Part shown: positions 9,925 through 20,364 of the stretch, piece after piece
Layout: each line of letters opens with the position of its first letter
How positions within the stretch are numbered: position 1 is the first letter of the stretch
Notes under the pieces: generated by a model
Told to the model about the DNA's origin: nothing
Databases searched by the model: none
What the model saw: only the letters and a program-made list of their open reading frames with translations
Source: Lepidostoma basale
Lineage: Eukaryota > Arthropoda > Insecta > Trichoptera > Lepidostomatidae
Direction of reading: 5' to 3'
DNA: 64,000 bases
Assembly: GCA_022606425.2 (NCBI GenBank)
Contig: JAHDVF020001554.1
Coordinates: 62,001 to 126,000 of the forward strand
Made by a program: the position numbers and the translations under genes

Positions 9925-10232
9925 TTCTTCTTCCTCGGTTTATTCCCGTCCACTCCTGGACAAATGCCACCTCCATTCGCTTCCATGTCACTCTGTCTTG
10001 TGCAGGCTGCATCCAGGTTATTCCGACATGTCTGTTCAGATCATCCTTCCACCGTAGTTGCGGTCGCTCTGCACTTCTCTTTGCCGTCCACCGTCTCTAA
10101 GTCAGCAGTCTTCTTGTCCATTTTTCATCTGAGCTTCTGGCTACGTGACCTGCGTTCTGCCATTTTAGAGTCGCCATCCGGTGGATGATGTCAGTGACCT
10201 TTGTTTCATCTCTTGCACCGTATCGTTTGCAC
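9925..10232 (-). mobile_element. RTE-B 3' end
   Basis: On the minus strand: ACGGTGCAAGAGATG, AAGGTCACTGACATCATCCA, CGGATGGCGACTCT, GTCACGTAGCCAGAAGCTCA, then ACCTGGATGCAGCCTGCAC and a GAAGAAG tail at 9927. It encodes KVTDIIH.MATLKW, GHVARSSDEK and the W..GI end. It sits inside a J1 copy; no duplication is visible and part of J1 is missing, so the insertion came with a target deletion or a later rearrangement. Confidence 0.85.
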
Positions 10233-10290
10233 TTAATAGATGCCTTAAACATTTATTCTGTTTGTAATGTCTTTTGAGTAAATAAACTGA

Positions 10291-10527
10291 TAGATTTGAT
10301 TTAAATACCTTATTTTATTTTTCAATAAGGTGGTTTGAAAATATTTGAAGGCTGCCACTGGATATAGCCAGTATGGAGGAAGGGATATCCTAACGATATT
10401 GGAGACTGCATTGCATCAATTTTGTAGCTCTCGAGTGAAACTAATTGTGGTACCGTGCATGAGTATGCAATTGAAATATCTCGAGGATGAGTTGTTAACA
10501 ATGTACTCGTACATTACAGTTAAATAT
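10291..10527. other. Unassigned stretch with a 64-codon frame
   Basis: A + frame at 10345-10539 reads MKAATGYSQYGGRDILTILE and onward. I recognise no family and see no splice or promoter support. Confidence 0.3.
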
Positions 10528-10615
10528 AACGTTAACTAACTAACTACCCTTCCGGAAAACGACGTGCGCAGAGAGAATGGACTATAATGGACGCCATATT
10601 GCTCTGTCCTGACAT
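10528..10615 (-). mobile_element. RTE-A tail scrap
   Basis: GTTAACTAACTAACTACC, CTTCCGGAAAACGACGTGCG, AGAGAGAATGGACTATAATG and CTGTCCTGACATATTCA are rearranged pieces of an RTE-A minus-strand 3' end. Confidence 0.55.
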
Positions 10616-10617
10616 AT

Positions 10618-11255
10618 TCAATTCAATTTCAATTTATTCAAAAAAATTATAAACATTCTAGAATAATACTAGTATCAATTCCAAATCGTTTATAATCACA
10701 ATACACAAAATAATAATTACAATTTTTAAAAAACAAATACGTCCGAAGAGATGCGGTTTGTTTGGATTATTGCCCTGCCCACGGGCATTATTTTAGGTAG
10801 ATTAGTTCAACACAGTGGCAGGTGAAATAATCTATGTTGCCTTTGTCGCAGATAATTGTCGGGGACAAACAAAGTCAAGTCATTTAAAATATCAGGGTTA
10901 TGTATTCGACCACGAATCAGTCGAAAAAAATAAACACCCAGGTGGATAGTTCGTCTAATTTCCAATGATTGATAGTCCAGCATACCCAGCAAGAAATCAG
11001 TTGGGTACAGCCAGGGGTAGTAACGTTTTCTTTGAGGTACAGAAAGCGTAAGAACTTTTCCTGTACCTTCTCGATTAACAGACAATATTTTGTTTCATGC
11101 GGTGCCCACACCAGTGTACTAAATTCCAACAGACTTCTTACCAAGGAATATACTCGTACAATAACTTCAGGACTTTTAAATTTCTCTCCACAGTTTCTCT
11201 TCTCCCTTACACTGCTTGTATATAACATTTCAATCATTATTCTCTCGTTCATACG
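10618..11255 (-). pseudogene. J2 LINE 3' end (Jockey-like, diverged)
   Basis: Minus strand: FKSPEVIVRVYSLVRSLLEF, LVWAPHETKYCLLIEKVQEK, FLRFLYLKEN, then after a frameshift near 11030 YYPWLYPTDFLLGMLDYQSL, EIRRTIHLGVYFFRLIRGRI and FVPDNYLRQRQHRLFHL. It is homologous to the J1 tail region (WSPHEARYS, FLRYLYM, FLLGMLG, VPDR) but clearly a separate family. An AATTTC/AATTC-rich tail is at 10618-10640. Confidence 0.85.
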
Positions 11256-12148
11256 TTTTATATGTCCAAACCATCAAAGGGATCGTTATTCAATTTCAAG
11301 ATCCAAGTCCAAGTCATAATATGCACGAAGGATTCCCATTTCGCACGCTTTATAGTCTTGACAATTTACGTGATTTGTATGAATAATTATTTATTATTGC
11401 TTCGTGTTTCGTCTGTCTGCAATGTATGTATAAAACGTTGACTATAGGAGGCACTTGTAACAATAAATAAATAATTAAATGTTGTATCTCGTATTTGTAA
11501 AGGCAATTAATCCAGAACCGGGCCGTTGGTAAGTTAAACGAACCGTCTCGAAGACAAACAGCGAACAAAAACCTATTATCTTTCTCTTTGCGCAAGGTAA
11601 GAGACGAGTGCTCCTTACCCGGGATGGAAGGAAGATTTCCGAGACATTTGCTAGAGACGCGGCTCCGCTCGAGACAAATCTCCACCGAGGTAGCGACTCA
11701 AGGGCTTATCATTAACTCGAAGATTTGATAGTGTTTTTAACCTAAGCATAAAGGCTTCTCTATTTATTTTGTGGTATACATTACTCAAATGTATTTTGGG
11801 TTGGGAATACGAGATCGTGCTGTGACTTTCGCTCACGTTTCATATTTTAAAATCGACAGTTTATAATTTCTCAGACATTAAAAAAAAAATCCTTGCAAAC
11901 ACCTTTATTTTATTGTTTCTTAAATAATCTCAGTTTCATAAAAAGTTTATTATATAGTTTATTGAAGTGACATGTTTCACTTTGCAATAATGATAATAAT
12001 AATAATTTGCTAACTTTTAAAGCGCCGTTTTTGTGATGAAATCACCTCAAGGGCGCATTAAGACGTGTTATAAATCTTAATGTGAACGTTGCATCTGATT
12101 GATATTCGCGATCAATTAGAAAGTACAATAGAACAAAATATGCAAGTT
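11256..12148. other. No supported gene
   Basis: A moderately GC-rich patch at 11500-11720 contains a 111-codon minus frame (MEICLERSRVSSKCLGNLPS) without recognisable motifs. A short TAATAATAATAAT run is at 11990. Confidence 0.4.
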
Positions 12149-12391
12149 TTAAATTGGGTAAGAAATAAGAACAATTTGGGTTTTCAGCTCAGATCTGAAG
12201 TCTGTCGGATCATTTATCCATCTGAGGTGTGAAGGAAAATTGTTGCAAGCTGATGGACAGGCTACCGCAAACGCTCGATCCCTGAAATTTGTACCAGGGC
12301 AAAATGTTTCATAATCTAAATAATGTAAATGAAAATAATATGAATTATTTAAAAATATATATGAGTTAATAATGTTTAGTTGTTTGTACAT
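12149..12391 (-). pseudogene. CR1/L2-like LINE C-terminus
   Basis: Minus strand reads DYETFCPGTNFRDRAFAVAC, PSACNNFPSHLRWINDPTDF and RSELKTQI before a stop. GDRAF.VA.P..WN.LP..LR and F+..LKT are the usual end of CR1/L2-type polymerases. Everything upstream is missing. Confidence 0.75.
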
Positions 12392-13145
12392 TATATTATA
12401 AATTTAAATTAAATTATTACAAACACGTTTCCGACACAGAAACTGTTTTCGGACACAGAAGTTATGGTGAATATAGTAGAAATTTTATTTGATTTCTTAA
12501 TTTTGAATGTTTGCATATTCGTCTTGGAATATTTTATCGCCTCCAAAGGATTACAGTTGAAACGCCAATATTGCCAACAACAACTGTACAAAACTTCAAC
12601 TCAATATAAGGAAAGAACACGCATGCATTAATTTTTATGTATGATGTAAGATATCAATACGTATATTGTATGCATTTTATGGTTTGACTTAGAAAATTCT
12701 TAAGACGTTGAAAGCGATACATAATCTCAAATTTACGCATATGATCCGCAATCCACTTTATTAAATTTACGAGGAAGAACGTAAATAAAAAAAATCGTTT
12801 TTTTAGTGACTAGCAATGTTCATAAAAATTCTCAATTTCCCTAACACTAATCTTTGCCACTAAAAGTAAATGAAAAAAGTAACAACGCATAATATCACCG
12901 TTTCACGAATATTTTAATAATATTTTATGCTACATAGTTGGCAAGATTGTATCATATGGCATATGGCACCGCCATTGGGTGAAGTAAAATGGTGAAACTG
13001 AAACTAAAGCACCTGCGATCTTTTAAAAACTTTTTAGTTATTTATTTGAATGAAAACGCCTGTCTTCTGGGAGTTTTATTTTATTGTACTGTCTTCTATA
13101 TATCTTCTATACTGTCTTATTATATTCTAAAGCATTATCAAACAT
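12392..13145. other. No recognisable feature
   Basis: AT-rich, no TE landmark noticed. Confidence 0.45.
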
Positions 13146-13149
13146 TTGC

Positions 13150-13415
13150 ACAATTGATAAAGCCTACGCAATAACGGAAAAAGTAAAAGAATCTCGACTC
13201 CGGTGGTACGGTCATGTGATGCGAAGAGACAGTGAACCCATTATCCAAAAAGTCCTTAGCATTCCCACAAAACCAAGAAGAAGAGGTCGCCCAATGGCAA
13301 CATGGTGGGCCAACATGGAAAAGGAGCTCCAACGCAAGAAACTGACAGTGGAGATGAGTCAAAATAGAAAAGTTTGGCGTTTTCGTACAAGCAGGGCCAA
13401 CCCCAGATGATGGAA
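13150..13415 (+). pseudogene. RTE-like LINE tail, separate family
   Basis: Reads AITEKVKESRLRWYGHVMRR, then RRRGRPMATWWANMEKELQR and an RKVWR end. RLRWYGHVMRR and RGRP.ATW are the RTE tail signature, but the sequence differs from families A-I. Single copy in the window. Confidence 0.75.
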
Positions 13416-13589
13416 AATGGCAAAGGGAAAGAAAAGAGAGATAATGCCTACGAAGGGCGAAACATGTCATTCCGTCTAAAACATAATATAACTCCTAAAA
13501 GACGGACGTTTTCACATTCAAATTAATTATTCCATATGGAGTTTTACAACATATTGTTCAAGAAACAATAAATTCTTTTCGGTTAATTT

Positions 13590-13795
13590 ATCATCGTAAA
13601 CAAAAGCCTATCCAAAAAAGCTAAAGTGGCAGTGCACAATGGTATTCTTGTACCGACCCTTATGTATGAAAGCAAAGCATAGAACTGGCAAAAGAAGACG
13701 ATGTAGAATACATACAGTAGAAACGAGATCTCTTAGACGAATGTGTGAATACTCTGTGTATGATAGTGTCAAGTGAAAATATAAGCGAGGGAGTT
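13590..13795 (+). mobile_element. RTE-A fragment, + arm of inverted pair
   Basis: Reads SLSKKAKVAVHNGILVPTLM followed by a mutated YGSEAWNWQKK. The same region of RTE-A recurs inverted at 13965-14130, so the two could pair over roughly 150 bp. Confidence 0.8.
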
Positions 13796-13799
13796 CTGG

Positions 13800-13945
13800 A
13801 GAGATTCTTCCTCTGTTGCATTCTCTCGCATTCCAGTTACTATCTTCTGCGTTGTCTGCTTCATATTGCGATATCATCCACCTTGCAGATTTCTCGGATA
13901 TCCGTGTTCCTCACCCTGAGTCTTTCCTGCTATCATCCCCAGCTA
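13800..13945 (-). mobile_element. RTE-H-like fragment
   Basis: Minus strand: SGERLRVRNTDIREI-type text encoded by CCTTGCAGATTTCTCGGATA and GTGTTCCTCACCCTGAGTCT. It matches the RVRNT.IREICEVEDI block at 18.6 kb and lies between the two RTE-A arms. Confidence 0.55.
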
Positions 13946-13949
13946 CCGC

Positions 13950-14515
13950 ATCTCTTCTTCATACACACATGCGTCTAAAATATCTAATTTGTATTGCATT
14001 TATTCTAATTTCATCCTTCTTTTGCCAGTTCCATGCTTCGCTTCCATACATAAGGGTCGGCAGAAGAACACAATTGTGCACTGCTATTTTAGCTTTTTTG
14101 GATAGGTTTTTGTTTGCGATGACAACTTTAAGTGCACCATTCACTTTGTAGCCTGCCCCAACCCTTCTTTCAATATCCCTCTCCACTCGCCCATATTTTG
14201 TTAACATACTACCTAAATACACAAACTCATCTACTAGCTCCAAATTTTCGCCATTCATGCTAATGTTGAATACTGTCATGATTTCTTATTTTTCAAAAAT
14301 TATTACCTTGGACTTATTCACATTCATCATCAGATCATTTCGCATGCATACCTCACACACCACGACTCTTGTAATTCATGCTCGTTGTCTGAAAGTAGTA
14401 CAGCGTCATCCGCATACAAGAGACAGCTTACTGACACTCCGCTCATTTTGGCACCTACATCCAATCCTTTACGCTCTTCTATACCAAGTGAAATTTTATT
14501 TTCTCAAATAACTGA
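13950..14515 (-). pseudogene. RTE-A copy retaining the YADD box
   Basis: Minus strand from 14500: GIEERKGLDVGAKMSGVSVS, then CLLYADDAVLLSDNEHELQE with the intact catalytic YADD box (about 14402-14416), three clustered stops, MNVNKSKVIIFEK, MTVFNISMNGENLELVDEFV, YLGSMLTKYGRVERDIERRV, KAKIAVHNCVLLPTLMYGSE and AWNWQKKDEIRINA. It is the only RTE-A copy here that reaches the palm domain. Truncated at both ends and broken by stops. Confidence 0.9.
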
Positions 14516-14915
14516 TTCTTAATGCATTTCCGCCCGAGCAGTCATTCATCGGGAGACCCTGTAAAATCTTTGCTCATTCCGCGGAGTGTGTATGAAGCCT
14601 TAAAACAAAATTTTAATAAGAACTCCCCCATAAATTCCCCCTAAATATGTGACGTATAAATAACCACGAAACCCTAAAACGGTCGCGTGATTAAACAGGG
14701 ATGGAAGGTTCTCCGGTACACCCGCTGCCGGGGTTTACTAACCAACTATACCATATATATTATTCAAAAACCAAATATATAAAAAGTCTTGAATTAGTAC
14801 TTAACCCTCTACGAATACATTGGGGTTAAAGTGCACCCTTTTGTAAGAAACGATTATTATTAAGGCCCTCGATACCTGTATACTACATCTTTCCAAAAAA
14901 ATATATTTCAGGAAA
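14516..14915. other. No recognisable feature
   Basis: GC-richer block at 14535-14730 with GGTTCTCCGGTACACCCGCT; non-coding in all frames as far as I can read. Confidence 0.4.
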
Positions 14916-14919
14916 GATT

Positions 14920-15110
14920 CATTTTCTTCTTCTTCTTCTTCTTCCTTGTTGTAGACCTATGATCTCCAAAGTGTTGCTCCTTTTGTGAGGTAGATTCCCA
15001 GCTGTCCTTCCATCTTTAAGAGGTCTTCCACAAGGAAGAGTCTCATGAGGCTGATTTTGCAATTCAATATTATGCAATGCAATATAGGGCTTTTACAACG
15101 CAATTGACAT
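14920..15110 (-). mobile_element. RTE-H 3' end
   Basis: CTTCTTCTTCTTCCTTGTTG, GTGTTGCTCC, TAGATTCCCAGCTGTCCTTC and AGGTCTTCCAC match the minus-strand end of RTE-H at 18.4 and 45.9 kb. It continues to about 15110 where ATGCAATATAGGG ends the match. Confidence 0.75.
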
Positions 15111-15114
15111 TTGG

Positions 15115-15400
15115 TGGTATCATAGGGGTGTGCCAAAGAGATGTCACATAACAGAGCATCTTAAGGAGCTCCACTGGCTGAAATGTCCAGAAAGGATACA
15201 ATACGAGCTCTGCTGGACGGTCATGGAATGGCACCAACTTATATATCTGAACTCTGCATCAACGAGAACCTGAATGTCAGACAGTATGTCTACATTGCGA
15301 TCAGCTAAGTCTTCTGCGATCGGTAGATTGACAACGCCAAATCGTATATCTTATGAGTTTATTTTTCAAGCGTGTTTTGAAGGGATATAAACGGGATTTA
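15115..15400 (+). pseudogene. CR1/L2-like LINE fragment
   Basis: Reads RCHITEHLKELHWLKCPERI, QYELCWTVMEWHQLIYLN. ITEHLKELHWLPV..RI.YK is the characteristic stretch before the C-terminus of CR1/L2-like polymerases; it may belong to the same family as the end at 12.1-12.4 kb. Stops follow. Confidence 0.7.
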
Positions 15401-15599
15401 TGTTGGTCTCTCCATGATGAATGTGTTATACTTTTAAAGTTATTTTTTTGTACGTGGAAAAAATGTTTTTTATTATAAATTATATCGGCAAGAAAATCGT
15501 GAGAAGAAACAGGAAAATTATTTATTTTATTCTAATTGCATTTTCATGGTTTTGAAAGTCAATTTGAAATTTGAAATCTCTGAAAATATTAATTAATAA

Positions 15600-15705
15600 G
15601 TACTAGTGATTTTATGAGAATGAGAAATTTCGTTTTGCTAAGGTATTATCAAATGTTTGATAAATGGAGTTTTACTCCGTTGTTCAAGAAACAATAAATA
15701 TTCTT
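15600..15705. mobile_element. HHR-3 element fragment
   Basis: TTTCGTTTTGCTAAGGTATT and ATCAAATG are the inverted HHR-3 core; TTGTTCAAGAAACAATAAAT follows, a block also found at 13550 and 49678. Confidence 0.45.
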
Positions 15706-16309
15706 CGATTTCATTGATCACTTTTTTTACACATATTAACGTGTATGCAATTGAATTTTTTTAGTTCTTTATAAAATTGTATAAATACTCTTCAAATAAT
15801 TAATATTTTAAATTGAAATTTATTGGTAGAAGTTCATTTTATATAATTGATACAAAATTCCTTTATTATAATATGGTATATTTAGTGTGATTCCAATTAT
15901 GATTAATGTCGATCGGTTTCATCAACCTGCAGCCATCTTCTGGAATAAATACTATTTTTAGTTATGAATGGTTGTTTGAAATAAAACCTTTTAGGTATTT
16001 ATTTTAAATGAATTTATTTGGTAAACGAGCGTTCCTATCCAAGGGTTAAAACGATACGACCGTAATTCGTTTGGAAAAACAACTTTAAAAAAGTTCAAAA
16101 CTTTAACCACGAGAATACCGACTTGCGTACCTTATAATTACAATGGAAAAAAAATGTTTCCCATACCACAAAATTGTTAACGGTTTTTACATTTATGATT
16201 ATGATGAAGTGGTTTCCAGAAATATTTCGCGTTTGTTCTAAATCGATTGCGTAATGAAATATTTATGAAACCATGAAACCGTAATACTAAAGTTTTTTTT
16301 ATGAATTGA
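15706..16309. other. No recognisable feature
   Basis: AT-rich, no repeat partner noticed. Confidence 0.4.
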
Positions 16310-16440
16310 AATACCGTTTTTTCCACTTTTGAGTTTATTTTTCTTGACAGGTTTCGAAGGCTTACACCTTCATCTTCAGGAGAACGATATAAACTAACCA
16401 AAATTATTACTAACTGAGTGCAATCTAGAAACATATAAAA
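16310..16440 (-). mobile_element. HHR-1 element arm
   Basis: TTTTTTCCACTTTTGAGTTT at 16318 is an arm also present at 31130, and inverted at 31255 and 62595. On the minus strand it carries the best HHR-1 core (separate entry). Interpreted as a PLE-derived terminal fragment; no PLE protein is visible. Confidence 0.6.
16346..16379 (-). ncRNA. Hammerhead-like ribozyme candidate HHR-1
   Basis: Minus strand order: CTGAAGA, one extra T, stem II GAAGG / CCTTC with loop TGTAAG, GAAAC, CT, GTC. All invariant core letters are present, and stem III is only 2 bp. Flanks TTCT / AGAA can form a short stem I after one mismatch. The single extra base after CTGANGA departs from the textbook core and could reduce activity. 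Known background: PLEs carry minimal type I hammerheads. Confidence 0.5.
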
Positions 16441-16559
16441 CATGTGTTAGTTAACTTGGCGAGTACCAGGGACATAACAATAGCCATTTTTAGATGGACA
16501 AAGGATTTTTTAGATGGACGTTTTAAGTTGAGGGTGTCTCCACTGAAAATTGGAAAAAA

Positions 16560-16930
16560 CAGTGTTTAACAACATCAACAACAACAACAAACCATCACGC
16601 CGTTTCCGCGTAGGGATAGGCAGAGAGAATGGACCGCCACACTACTCTATCCTGGCATACTTCTTTAGATTCCTCCACATTCATACAGCGAGTCATACAC
16701 GCACATTGATTCTTCCGACTTCTAACATGACCAACCTTTAAAATTTGATTAATTTGTTCATGCCATGTTTTCCTCGGTCTGCCTCTACTCTGTACTCCAT
16801 TTACATCATTGACGTATACTTTCTTAACCATTCTTTCTCCATCCATGCGCTCCATATATCCGAACCAACGCAGCGATCCTTTCATAATTTTGTTCATAAT
16901 ACCTTCATCCGCTCTACATTTCTTTCTTAC
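16560..16930 (-). mobile_element. RTE-A 3' end, (AAC)n-tail subtype
   Basis: Minus strand: MNKIMKGSLRWFGYMERMDG, ERMVKKVYVNDVNGVQSRGR, PRKTWHEQINQILKVGHVRS and ILSAYPYAETA. One long open frame of 100 codons, so relatively young. Tail of AAC units at 16568-16590. Confidence 0.9.
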
Positions 16931-17089
16931 AGTGTTTTAATTCATAAAAATTCGTCATTATGGGATTCCACAATGTTAATACCTTAAGTTAATCTAAAAT
17001 TAAGTTTATTTAACTACTTTTAACTAACGTCAGTAAGGCATATATATTCGGTAATTATCGTTTGTTTTGATATTGAGATGCTTGTAAAT

Positions 17090-17580
17090 AAGTTAGTAAC
17101 CAACTTACTAACATCGGGCCGTTAACCCGGTGGATAACTAGAGAGGGTAGACTGTCATACTGTTCTGTCCTGACATACTTCTCGAGTTTCTCTGCATTCA
17201 CACGTAGTAACATGCACGCTCGTCGATTTTTCCGACATCGAATGTGCCCGACATTCATTATTTGATCGTGCCACATTTTCCTCGGTTTTCCCCTATTTCT
17301 AATTCCATTTACATCGTTAACATATACTTTCTTTACCATATTTTTTTCATTCGTTATTGCCGTGTGTCTAATTGATTCTTTCGTTATTTTGTTCATAACA
17401 CTTTCATTTGCACTGCATTCACTTCTTATATATTTTCATTCGACACTATCATATACAGATTTACTACACATTCGTCACAAGAGATTTCATTTCTACTGCA
17501 TTTATTCTACTTTCATCCTACTTTTGCCAGTAACATAAATACTTCACTTCTATCCATAAGAATGAGTTTCTTATAAGAAT
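17090..17580 (-). pseudogene. RTE-A copy, older
   Basis: Minus strand: KKVYVNDVNGIRNRGKPRKM, WHDQIMNVGHIRCRKNRRAC and an extended region to a degraded YGSEAW block at 17540. The usual GGCGTGATGG end is replaced by TTAACCCGGTGGATAAC. Confidence 0.75.
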
Positions 17581-17656
17581 GTGGGGAAAAATTAGTTTTC
17601 TTCACATCAATGCATTTCTTCATACTAAAAAACTATTGATTTTCTTAGATACTACA

Positions 17657-17971
17657 TCATCATCAGCCGTCTGTCATCCACTGCTGAATGTAGGCCTCTC
17701 CCAAAGCCCTCCACCGCCCCCTATCCATTGCCGCTCCCATCCATCCATGTCCAGCAATCCTCTTCAGATCGTCGGTCCAGCGGGCAGGGGGACTTCCAAC
17801 TCTACGGAATCCTGTACGCGGTCTCCACTCCAGAACCCGTCTTCCCCATCGGCTGTCGGTTCTCCGACAGATATGGCCAGCCCACCGCCACTTCAGCCCG
17901 CCTATCCGTAGAGCCACCTCAGTCACCTTGGTTTGTTGTCGAATAAATTCTGTTGTCGAATAAATTCCAAA
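17657..17971 (-). pseudogene. RTE-E 3' end with candidate TSD
   Basis: Minus strand reads MTEVALRIGGLKWRWAGHIC, RRTDSRWGRRVLEWRPRTGF, GSPPARWTDDLKRIAGHGWM, RWRALGEAYIQQWMTDG, stop, then a GAT tail. Intact over 87 codons and strikingly GC-rich for the region. ATACTACA at 17649-17656 and 17972-17979 may be the target-site duplication. A tandem TTGTCGAATAAATTC pair lies at the 5' end. Confidence 0.85.
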
Positions 17972-17979
17972 ATACTACA

Positions 17980-18388
17980 CTATTAGGTTAAACAGGAATA
18001 TAAAATATCAGTATTCTGAGCTAATTTCCACATTACATCGTAAGACTAATTAATTAGGAACTCTCCCGTTCTCCCAAGTTCTTATCTTTAATCCTTAATT
18101 ACGTATTAAAAAGGTAAATATCTGCAACTCTAAAATCAAGTTTCAATGTTATAATATTTTTTTTTGACAAAACGTATCAAATAACTTCTATATTCGTCAT
18201 CATTTTGGGTTGTGGATTAACATTTTAATACTTTTTTGTAAACGTTGTATTATTACAAAACTTTTTTGCAATTTTCACAAACATGTTTAAGACCATGGAC
18301 GCCTTTCCTTAGTATATAAATTAAATTGAAATTTCTACCATGACGTAGGGTGTATGTGACCCGAAACATGTTTGTAAAAAGTCCAATA
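17980..18388. other. No recognisable feature
   Basis: AT-rich. GGGTGTATGTGACCCGAAAC at 18348 has a weak stem-GAAAC look but no CTGANGA partner. Confidence 0.4.
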
Positions 18389-18390
18389 AA

Positions 18391-18700
18391 AATACTTTTT
18401 CTTCTTCTTCCTTGTTGTACACCTATGTGGTCTGTTCTCCAGAGTGTTGCTCCTACTATGAGGTAGACTCCCAGCTGTCCTTTTATATTTTCGGAGGTCT
18501 TCCACGAGGATGAGTCCCAGGAAGCTGATTATGCAATGAAATATAGGGGAGTCTGGTGGTGTCCATTCTTTGAACATGACCGTACCAGTCCTTTTTGCGC
18601 TGTCTGTTCAATCTTAAAATATCCTCAACCTCACATATCTCTCTTATTCTGGTGTTCCTCACACGATCTCTCAGTGTCTTGCCTGCTATGCTAAAATACT
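18391..18700 (-). pseudogene. RTE-H 3' end, best copy
   Basis: Minus strand: AGKTLRDRVRNTRIREICEV, EDILRLNRQRKKDWYGHVQR, LPGTHPRGRPPKI, a stop, then a CTTCTTCTTCC-type tail. WYGHVQRM and RGRPPK give the RTE tail signature. Confidence 0.82.
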
Positions 18701-19270
18701 GTGTTATATTCAAAACACAATTCGGGCTTTTTTATTTTATTTTGAGGCATCGATTCGATACAAAATACTTTTAGAATTAAATGCTATTACATATTAGTTT
18801 ACGATTTTTTCTGATATGATCGAGCAATGTCTATAAATTGCATTGTCTATGAATGCATCTATGCATTGTCTATGAATTAGTTTTGGGCGTTATCACACGT
18901 ATTAAAATCGAGGTAGTATTATTAATAGGCAGTGAATAGTAATTGATGTTTATTTTCTAGAAGTTAAAGAATATTAAAAAAAAAAAAAAAAGGTTTTCTT
19001 AGATATATATCTATCAAAATAATTTTATCGCGTGGCACCAAAATACAATATTTAAATAAATAATCGAAAAAAATAGAATCATCTGAAAACCACGTACATT
19101 TTACATAATGTACGTGTTGAATGAACGAAGTTTGATCATGTATGTTGCCTTGACATCTACAAGTACAAACAAAGAGTACAAACATTCAAACAAAACTAAG
19201 TAAAATACTCTTACTTAACGAATATTTAATATGTGCATATATATTTTGTTATTAATAAGAAACGAAACGT
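18701..19270. other. No recognisable feature
   Basis: AT-rich, with an A17 run at about 18975. Confidence 0.4.
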
Positions 19271-19277
19271 TTGTTTT

Positions 19278-19347
19278 CAAGAAGGTTTGTTTATATTTTA
19301 TAGGGATGACAAGTTTGTCAATCCTATAAAATATAATAACCTTCTTG
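19278..19347. repeat. 70-bp hairpin, HHR-3 core
   Basis: CAAGAAGGTTTG and TATATTTTATAGGGATGACA pair with the region ending CCTTCTTG. The centre, GACAAGTTTGTC, contains the AAACTTGTC of the HHR-3 core on the minus strand. Confidence 0.6.
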
Positions 19348-19499
19348 ACCAAGTTTGCTCAAGAGTTATCAAATGTCATTTAAAACTTATAGAAAACATA
19401 CGTTTTCAATCATACTTTAAAAAAAATTTAAGTTTAGTAATAAAAAACATTTTACGTATTTACTGTTTTTTTTAAACAATAATGTAAAACTCCTTCTTA

Positions 19500-19632
19500 A
19501 ATAATTGATAATAATGGAAATATCCGTTTTTCAGAAGTTTTATTATATTTTATGTGATACATTTGATAATGCCTTACACACGTCACTCACATAAAATAGA
19601 TTAAAACTTCTATAAAATAGACGTGTACACTG
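19500..19632. mobile_element. HHR-3 palindromic element
   Basis: CAGAAGTTTTATTATATTTT with ATGTGA on the left pairs with TCACATAAAATAGATTAAAA and CTTCT on the right. TTTGATAATGCCTTAC is the degenerate core. Confidence 0.5.
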
Positions 19633-19639
19633 TATTAAT

Positions 19640-20130
19640 AATTTATTATTTTTTGGGTAACCGTAGTTTACATTCGGGCTCTAATAATTTTCCCTCTCCT
19701 TAATAAGTTTGTTTCCTAACCTCCAATTACAATTAATGGACTTCAAAGTTGAGACAAAATAAATACAGTGAAAAGTTTTTCCTTCGTTTTGTTAGTAGGA
19801 AAATTTTGAAAACAAATTGATGTTCTGATTTATTATTTTTTCGCGGAGGTTCAAAAAGATATTTGAGGAATATGCTAATACTGAAGAGAAAGCTTTTCAA
19901 TTCGTTGAAATGTTTACATAAGTTCTTACTTGCTCACTGATTTCTGAGATGTTTAATAGCTAAATGGCCCTGAAAGGTTAAGGCAAAGTGAACCGAGAAG
20001 CACCGTTAATTAAGGTAATTTGGTGATATAACATAATTACCCGATGTAAAAATGTAGAAAAACAATGTATGATAGAACACTGAATGAAGAAGTTAAAAAT
20101 GAAAATATATAATGAAAACGCAATAGCTAT
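19640..20130. other. No recognisable feature
   Basis: AT-rich. Confidence 0.4.
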
Positions 20131-20136
20131 GTCGGT

Positions 20137-20275
20137 TTTGCAATGATTTTTTTTATTTAACTTAACTAACCATTAAGCCTTCTTTGCAATGATTTTTTTT
20201 ATTTAACTTAACTAACCATTAAGCCTTCTTTGCAATGATTTTTTTTATTTAACTTAACTAAGCCTTCTCTCTGAA
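20137..20275. repeat. Three tandem 46-bp units
   Basis: TTTGCAATGATTTTTTTTAT starts at 20137, 20183 and 20229. Units one and two are identical; unit three lacks a short ACCATTA block. Each unit ends in AACTTAACTAACCATTAAGC, which is the RTE-A minus-strand (TTAG) tail junction, so the tandem spans an insertion boundary. Confidence 0.9.
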
Positions 20276-20331
20276 GGGGTAGGCAGAAATAATGGACTGC
20301 CACACTTTTCTTTCCTGATATATTTCTCTCG
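20262..20331 (-). mobile_element. RTE-A tail scrap
   Basis: AAGCCTTCTCTCTGAAGGGG, GGCAGAAATAATGGACTGCC and TTTCTTTCCTGATATATTTC are the TTAG-subtype 3' terminus, truncated after about 70 bp. Confidence 0.75.
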
Positions 20332-20364
20332 CATATTTTTTAGTTATAAATTTAATATTGTACA

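Larger units (their letters stand above)
9493..10290 (+). pseudogene. J1 LINE 3' end split by two insertions
   Basis: J1 segments at 9493-9600, 9734-9924 and 10233-10290 are collinear: the first gives the GMLGTNFLQLRSDGRLINHF region, the second RGYFGNSAVLEVVGILSLID and the CACCAGTGGAAAGAGC stretch, the third the 3' UTR (AATAGATGCCTTAAACATTT) and the GATTTGATTT end. They are interrupted by a TCE copy and by an RTE-B copy. The J1 3' UTR segment between the second and third blocks is missing. Confidence 0.85.

Noticed and set aside
11350..11685. 111-codon minus frame as a host gene
   Set aside because: No domain, no codon-use signal visible, and no homologous frame elsewhere in the window.
18340..18400. 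Another hammerhead core at GTGACCCGAAACATG
   Set aside because: The stem GGGT/ACCC and GAAAC are present but there is no CTGANGA at the right distance and no GTC.
20137..20275. CRISPR-like array of three repeats
   Set aside because: Units are contiguous without spacers and the DNA is eukaryotic TE debris.
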